The notes below the pieces were generated by a model. It was not told the origin of the DNA and ran no database searches. It was given only the letters and a program-made list of their open reading frames with translations. From CAZLLV01 sp964560325 (GTDB lineage: Bacteria > Acidobacteriota > Thermoanaerobaculia > Multivoradales > DATKCC01): 24,376 nt of DNA. The position numbers and the translations under genes are program-made. Below are positions 20,703-24,376 of this stretch, one piece after another (position 1 is the first letter of the stretch; the number at the start of each line of letters is the position of its first letter). The stretch covers positions 1 through 24,376 of the forward strand of contig CAZLLV010000042.1 of assembly GCA_964560325.1 (NCBI GenBank). Direction: 5' to 3'.

Positions 20703-22031
20703 ATGCCGCAACCTCCGGATCGCACGCCCACCCCGACCCCCTCCGCTTCGGAGCAAGAGGTTCGGGCGGGGGCGTCCCTCCCTCCCCGCGCGGGGAGGGA
20801 GGGATCGAGGGAGAGAGGGGCGATCCGTAGAGCCCCGGGGTTGTACGTCCATGTGCCGTTCTGCTCGGCGATCTGCCCGTACTGCGACTTCGCGGTGACC
20901 CGGGGCGGGCCGGAGCGGCGCGCGGCGTTCGTCGAGGCGCTGGCGGCGGAGGCGGCGCTCTACGGGAAGCGGCGGGGCGGTTGGAACGAGGGCGCGTTCG
21001 ACACGATCTATCTCGGGGGCGGCACGCCGTCGGCGCTCCCGGTCGCGGCGCTCGGTCGGCTGCTCGCGGCGCTTCGCGAGCATCTGCCGGTAGCGCCGGA
21101 CGCCCGGATCTCGGTCGAGGCGAACCCGGAGGACGTGAACGAGGAGATGCTGGCCGGCCTGCGGGAGCTGGGGGTGGGGACGCTCTCGCTCGGCGTGCAG
21201 TCGTTCGACGCGGCGGCGCTGAAGTTCCTCGGCCGGCGGCACACGCCGGAGGAGGCGCGGCGGGCGGTGGAGCGGTCGCTCGCGGCGGGGTTCGAGAGCG
21301 TGTCGGTCGACGTGATCTTCGGGCTGCCGCCCCAGCGCGGCGGGCTGCCGGAGGCGCTGGAGCGGACGCTCGCTACGGTGGTTGAGCTGGCGCCGCAGCA
21401 TGTCTCCTGCTACCAGCTCACCTTCCACGAGGGAACGCCGTTTTTCCGCGGGCTCGAGCGGGGCGTGATCCGGGAGCTGCCGGAGCCGGCGCAAGCGGAG
21501 GCATACGAGCGGGTGCTGGGCACCCTCACGGCGGCGGGGTACGAGCCGTACGAGGTCTCCAACTTCGCGCGGGAGCCGCGCTTCCGATCACCCCACAACC
21601 GGAAGTACTGGGACCACACGCCGTACCTGGGGCTGGGGCCGTCGGCGCATTCGTTCGACGGGCGGCGGCGGTGGTGGAACGTGCGGGAGGAGGGGGCTTG
21701 GCGGGGGCGGGTGCTGGCGGGGGAGCGGCCGGTGGCGGGGGAGGAAGTGCTGGGGCGGGAGGAGCTGGCGCTGGAGGCGTCGATGCTGGGGTTGCGGACG
21801 GCGCGGGGGGTGGATCTGGACGCGTTCCGGGAGCGGTTCGGGGTGGATCTGGTGGCGCGGAACCGGGGGCGGGTGGAGGCGTTGGTGGCGGAGGGGTTGG
21901 TGGTGGTGGAGCGCGAGGAGGGGCGCGAGTGGCTACGGCCGACGCTGCGGGGGTTCGCGGTGGCGGACGGGTTGCCGGTGGGGTTCGAGGTGGGGGTGGA
22001 AATGGCGGGGGGCGGCGAAGGCGGGAGGTGA
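20703..22031 (+). CDS. hemW: HemW-like radical SAM protein (heme chaperone / CPO-like)
   Basis: 442 residues from ATG 20703. Radical SAM enzyme family long called oxygen-independent coproporphyrinogen III oxidase; HemW members act as heme chaperones. Visible: LYVHVPFCSAICPYCDF with the CxxxCxxC cluster (Cys54, Cys58, Cys61), TIYLGGGTPSALP, ISVEANPEDVN, GVGTLSLGVQSF, GRRHTPEEA, SVDVIFGLPPQ, SCYQLTFHEGTPF, YEPYEVSNFARE, HNRKYWDHTPYLGLGPSAHSF, and a C-terminal winged-helix-like HemW domain. The first 46 residues are an unrelated Pro/Arg/Gly-rich extension partly encoded by a palindromic repeat; TTG 20841 is an alternative start that would remove it. The last 110 codons are strikingly G-ending. 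Confidence 0.88.
   Translation: MPQPPDRTPTPTPSASEQEVRAGASLPPRAGREGSRERGAIRRAPGLYVHVPFCSAICPYCDFAVTRGGPERRAAFVEALAAEAALYGKRRGGWNEGAFDTIYLGGGTPSALPVAALGRLLAALREHLPVAPDARISVEANPEDVNEEMLAGLRELGVGTLSLGVQSFDAAALKFLGRRHTPEEARRAVERSLAAGFESVSVDVIFGLPPQRGGLPEALERTLATVVELAPQHVSCYQLTFHEGTPFFRGLERGVIRELPEPAQAEAYERVLGTLTAAGYEPYEVSNFAREPRFRSPHNRKYWDHTPYLGLGPSAHSFDGRRRWWNVREEGAWRGRVLAGERPVAGEEVLGREELALEASMLGLRTARGVDLDAFRERFGVDLVARNRGRVEALVAEGLVVVEREEGREWLRPTLRGFAVADGLPVGFEVGVEMAGGGEGGR
20755..20827 (+). repeat. G-rich palindromic repeat, copy 2 (inside hemW 5' end)
   Basis: Same unit as 11183-11253: AAGAGGTTCGGGCGGGGGCG, then a perfect 28-bp palindrome (arms CCCTCCCTCCCCGC and its complement, 20776-20803), then a purine run ending GATCCG. 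Here it is in frame within the N-terminal extension of hemW (about residues 18-42). Confidence 0.65.
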
Positions 22032-22052
22032 CTTCGGGAGGGGTTCGGAGGG

Positions 22053-22234
22053 GGGCGTGCGTGCGGGGCGGGGCTCCCCCTGCGGGACGGCGCGCGCGAC
22101 AGCGTTGGAGAGGGAGGCGTAGGGCGCGCGCCTCGGTTCGGGCTCGGCGCGGAGCAGGCGTGCACGTAGGGATGATCGGGAGCGGCCGAGCCCTCAACGC
22201 CCTTCGGGGGGAGCCCCGCCCCGCCCGCACGCCC
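22053..22234 (-). repeat. MITE-like element, copy D (182 bp)
   Basis: Terminal inverted repeats of 28 bp with one mismatch (22053-22080 and 22207-22234), containing GCGGGGCGGGGCTCCCCC. The inside, read on the minus strand, aligns with copy C over most of its length (GTGCAC, CCGAGCCCGAACCGAGG, GCGCGCCCTACGCCTCC). Located between the ends of hemW and ahcY. No coding capacity. Confidence 0.65.
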
Positions 22235-22289
22235 TTCGCCGTTCGTTGCCGTAGCCCGGAGAGGGCGGGTAGCGCTCATCACCGAATCT

Positions 22290-22385
22290 GTAGGGGAGGA
22301 GCCTTGTCTCCTCCCGCCGCGCGCCAGCGCGGGCGATGGTCCGGAGATCACCGAACTTCGGGCGGAGACAAGGCTCCTCCCCTAC
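22290..22385. repeat. Head-to-head pair of REP-like palindromes (REPIN-like)
   Basis: Left copy (22290-22315): GTAG foot, stem GGGAGGAG / CTCCTCCC around CCTTGT. Right copy (22360-22385) is inverted: stem GGGCGGAG / CTCCTCCC around ACAAGG, then CTAC. About 44 bases lie between. Inverted REP pairs of this size are the mobile form known as REPINs or BIMEs in other bacteria. Related single copies are at 17544 and 17589. Confidence 0.65.
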
Positions 22386-22416
22386 GGACCGTCCGGTGGA
22401 TCGAACGCCCTGAACG

Positions 22417-22450
22417 GAAAACCCCCGCCCACCGGGCGGTGAGCGGGGGT
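22417..22450 (-). terminator. Intrinsic terminator of ahcY
   Basis: On the minus strand, about 30 bases after the ahcY stop: stem CCCCCGCTCACC / GGTGGGCGGGGG around GCCC, followed by TTTT. One T-G wobble pair forms only in the minus-strand RNA, which fixes the direction. The best rho-independent terminator in the window. Confidence 0.8.
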
Positions 22451-22478
22451 CGGGTACGGCGATACTGCTGGCGGTCGA

Positions 22479-23981
22479 TCAGTACCGGTAGTACTCCGGC
22501 TTGTACGGGCCCTCGACCGGCACGCCGATGTAGTCGGCCTGGTCGTCGGAGAGCTTCGTCAGCTCGACGCCGAGGTGGTCGAGGTGGAGCCGGGCGACCT
22601 CTTCGTCGAGATCCTTCGGCAGCACGTAGACCTGCTTGTCGTACTTGCCGGGGCTCTGGGCCAGGTCGATCTGGGCCAGGACCTGGTTGGCGAAGGAGGC
22701 GGACATGACGAAGCTCGGGTGGCCGGTGGCGCAGCCGAGGTTGAGCAGGCGGCCTTCGGCGAGCACCAGGATCGAGTGCCCGTCCGGGAAGACCCACTCG
22801 TGGTACTGCGGCTTGATCTCGATCTTCTCGATCCCTGAGATCTTCGCCAGGCCGGCCATGTCGATCTCGTTGTCGAAGTGCCCGATGTTGCCGACGATCG
22901 CCTTGTCCTTCATGCGCGCCATGTGCTCGGCGGTGATCACGTCCTTGTTGCCGGTCGCGGTCACGAAGACATCGGCCCGCTCGACCACGCTGTCGAGAGT
23001 CTTGACCTCGTAGCCTTCCATCGCCGCCTGGAGCGCGCAGATCGGGTCGATCTCGGTGACGATCACCCGGCAGCCCTGGCCGCGCAGGGACTGCGCGCAC
23101 CCTTTGCCGACCTCGCCGAAGCCGAGCACCACGGCGGTCTTGCCGCCGAGCATCACGTCGGTCGCCCGGTTGATGCCGTCGACCAGCGAGTGGCGGCAGC
23201 CGTAGATGTTGTCGAACTTCGACTTGGTGACCGAGTCGTTGACGTTGATCGCCGGAAAGAGGAGCGTGCCCTCCTTCGCCATCCGGTAGAGCCGGTGGAC
23301 GCCGGTCGTCGTCTCTTCGGAAACACCGCGGATGCCGGGCACCGTGCGGCTCCAGCGCTTCGGGTCGTTCTTCATCTCGGAGCGGATCAGCTCCAGGATG
23401 ACGCCCCACTCCTCCGGCTCGGTCTCCGGATCGAACTCCGGCACCCGGCCGGCCTGCTCGAACTCCAGGCCATTGTGCACGAGGAGCGTCGCGGCGCCGC
23501 CGTCGTCGACGATCTGCTCCGGGCCGGAGCCGTCCGGCCAGAGGAGCGCCTCCGAGGTGCACCACCAGTACTCGGGCAGCGTCTCGCCCTTCCAGGCGAA
23601 GACCGGCGTGCCCTTCGGGTCCTCCGGCGTACCGCCGGACTCGGGCCGGCCGACCACCACCGCGGCGGCGGCCGGGTCCTGGGTCGAGAAGATGTTGCAC
23701 GAGACCCAGCGCACGTCGGCGCCGAGCTCGGTCAGGGTCTCGATCAGCACGGCGGTCTGGACGGTCATGTGCAGGCTGCCCATCACCTTGATGCCGGCGA
23801 GCGGCTTTTCCGGGCCGTACTTCTCACGGATGGACATCAGGCCGGGCATCTCGTGCTCGGCGAGGCGGATCTCCTTGCGGCCGCTCTCGGCGAGGCGGAG
23901 GTCGGCCACCTTGAACGGCTCGCGGCCCACCTCGCGGGCGGCTTCGAACGGGTGCTTCTCGGTCGTGACGGCGGTGGTCAT
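22479..23981 (-). CDS. ahcY: S-adenosyl-L-homocysteine hydrolase
   Basis: 500 residues. Splits S-adenosylhomocysteine to adenosine and homocysteine, relieving product inhibition of methyltransferases. Visible: GSLHMTVQTAVLIETL (His71), SCNIFSTQDPAAAA, IVDDGGAATLL (Asp160), SEETTTGVHRL (Glu223), INVNDSVTKSKFDN (Lys253, Asp257), the NAD-binding GFGEVGKG (287-294), and the usual C-terminus ending YYRY. Longer than the 432-residue human enzyme because of an insertion of about 40 residues near 172-215, as in many bacterial long forms. GAGGAG 7 bases before ATG 23981 is a good ribosome-binding site. A strong terminator follows. Confidence 0.96.
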   Translation of the reverse strand: MTTAVTTEKHPFEAAREVGREPFKVADLRLAESGRKEIRLAEHEMPGLMSIREKYGPEKPLAGIKVMGSLHMTVQTAVLIETLTELGADVRWVSCNIFSTQDPAAAAVVVGRPESGGTPEDPKGTPVFAWKGETLPEYWWCTSEALLWPDGSGPEQIVDDGGAATLLVHNGLEFEQAGRVPEFDPETEPEEWGVILELIRSEMKNDPKRWSRTVPGIRGVSEETTTGVHRLYRMAKEGTLLFPAINVNDSVTKSKFDNIYGCRHSLVDGINRATDVMLGGKTAVVLGFGEVGKGCAQSLRGQGCRVIVTEIDPICALQAAMEGYEVKTLDSVVERADVFVTATGNKDVITAEHMARMKDKAIVGNIGHFDNEIDMAGLAKISGIEKIEIKPQYHEWVFPDGHSILVLAEGRLLNLGCATGHPSFVMSASFANQVLAQIDLAQSPGKYDKQVYVLPKDLDEEVARLHLDHLGVELTKLSDDQADYIGVPVEGPYKPEYYRY

Positions 23982-23988
23982 GTCGGTT

Positions 23989-23994
23989 CTCCTC
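23989..23994 (-). promoter_or_regulatory. Shine-Dalgarno of ahcY
   Basis: GAGGAG on the minus strand, 7 bases before ATG 23981. One of the few clear ribosome-binding sites in the window. The 89-base gap to the upstream methyltransferase gene was checked for an SAH riboswitch; none of its conserved core could be matched. Confidence 0.6.
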
Positions 23995-24070
23995 AGGTGT
24001 CGGATGTCGTCGGATGCGTCGATGGCGGGCCGGGGCGCGCCGGGTTTCGGTTCGTTCTTCGGTGGTCGCG

Positions 24071-24376
24071 CTACTCGATCGGGATCGCCCGGCGCGCGGT
24101 GGCGGCGAAGAGGGTCGGCCCCTTCGCCTCCGGATCGGGCGGCAGCGACACGGTCCGGAGGCCCTCGAAGCCCGCCGCCTCCAGCCAGCGGGCGAGCTGC
24201 CGCTCTTCGAAGCCGAGCCAGACGTGCCCCATCTCCTGCCGGTACTCCTGCCGGTCGTGCGGGTGCATGTCGACCACGAGCAGGCGCCCCTCGGGCTTCA
24301 ACGCCCGCGCCAAGCCGGCGAGCGCCCGGCCCGGCTCCACCACGTGGTGGAGCACCAGGTAGAGGACCGCGGCGTC
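24071..24376 (-). CDS. SAM-dependent methyltransferase, C-terminal part (possibly ArsR-fused)
   Basis: 101 residues of the C-terminus are visible; the start lies beyond the right edge. It begins DAAVLYLVLHHVVEPGRALAG, the post-motif II region of class I methyltransferases, then LKPEGRLLVVDMHPHDRQE (motif III region), WLGFEERQLARWLEAAGF and a final strand pair. The DMHPHDRQEYRQEMGHVWLG wording is typical of methyltransferase domains fused behind an ArsR-type helix-turn-helix and encoded next to ahcY. If so it could be a regulator that senses the SAM/SAH state (a SahR-like role). The N-terminal domain cannot be seen, so this stays an inference. Confidence 0.7.
   Translation of the reverse strand, partial: DAAVLYLVLHHVVEPGRALAGLARALKPEGRLLVVDMHPHDRQEYRQEMGHVWLGFEERQLARWLEAAGFEGLRTVSLPPDPEAKGPTLFAATARRAIPIE

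Noticed and set aside
17821..20898. A 1025-residue plus-strand frame antisense to aceE
   Set aside because: It is the exact antisense of a fully conserved AceE. The composition is a mirror of AceE codon use, and there is no start signal.
22032..22478. Protein-coding gene between hemW and ahcY
   Set aside because: Open frames on both strands run through the inverted repeats and the REP pair with low-complexity Gly/Arg or Pro/Ser translations; no start signal or domain.
23982..24070. SAH riboswitch upstream of ahcY
   Set aside because: The gap is only 89 bases and the conserved SAH riboswitch core could not be aligned. Regulation by a protein is more likely.

Overview
The window is GC-rich chromosomal DNA from a Gram-negative-type (diderm) bacterium. 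It carries a BamD lipoprotein, an RseP/CdsA/UppS envelope cluster and a full pyruvate dehydrogenase (E1-E2-E3) locus. The gene set, the high GC and the mix of leaderless-looking and Shine-Dalgarno starts would fit a deep lineage such as Acidobacteriota or a deltaproteobacterial/myxobacterial relative. That placement is an inference with low confidence; no rRNA gene is present to settle it. Most genes are housekeeping and lie on the minus strand.

Layout. 1-2018 (minus): bamD (partial) - rpe - a membrane-anchored PASTA protein, tightly packed with an ATGA overlap. 2070-2930 (plus): endonuclease IV. 2965-8235 (minus, transcribed right to left): a GT87-like polyprenyl-sugar mannosyltransferase, truA, uppS, cdsA, rseP. 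8256-10458 (plus): a processive GT2 glycosyltransferase and a GNAT acetyltransferase. 10459-11263: 0.8 kb of non-coding repeats. 11264-14146 (minus): a PcrA/UvrD helicase and a DUF2442/DUF4160 small-gene pair. 14207-20625 (minus): lpd, aceF and aceE, with a 462-bp repeat-filled gap between aceE and aceF. 20703-22031 (plus): a HemW-like radical SAM protein. 22032-22478: repeats and a terminator. 22479-24376 (minus): ahcY and the end of a SAM-dependent methyltransferase gene.

How the genes work together. UppS and CdsA supply the lipid carrier and CDP-diacylglycerol, RseP is the regulated intramembrane protease, and BamD is part of the outer-membrane assembly machine. AceE/AceF/Lpd form pyruvate dehydrogenase, and Lpd carries its own lipoyl domain, almost identical at DNA level to that of AceF. 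AhcY clears the S-adenosylhomocysteine made by methyltransferases such as its upstream neighbour.

The unusual content is in the intergenic DNA. A family of about 166-182 bp elements with 23-28 bp terminal inverted repeats occurs four times (10531, 10922, 17765, 22053). REP-like palindromes with a GTAG foot occur several times, including a head-to-head pair and copies whose GTAG supplies the stop codon of a gene. A 70-bp palindromic G-rich repeat occurs once between genes and once inside the 5' end of hemW. Several genes have a TANANT -10-like hexamer 7-10 bases before the ATG, suggesting leaderless mRNAs. No tRNA, rRNA, CRISPR array, transposase or phage gene was seen.
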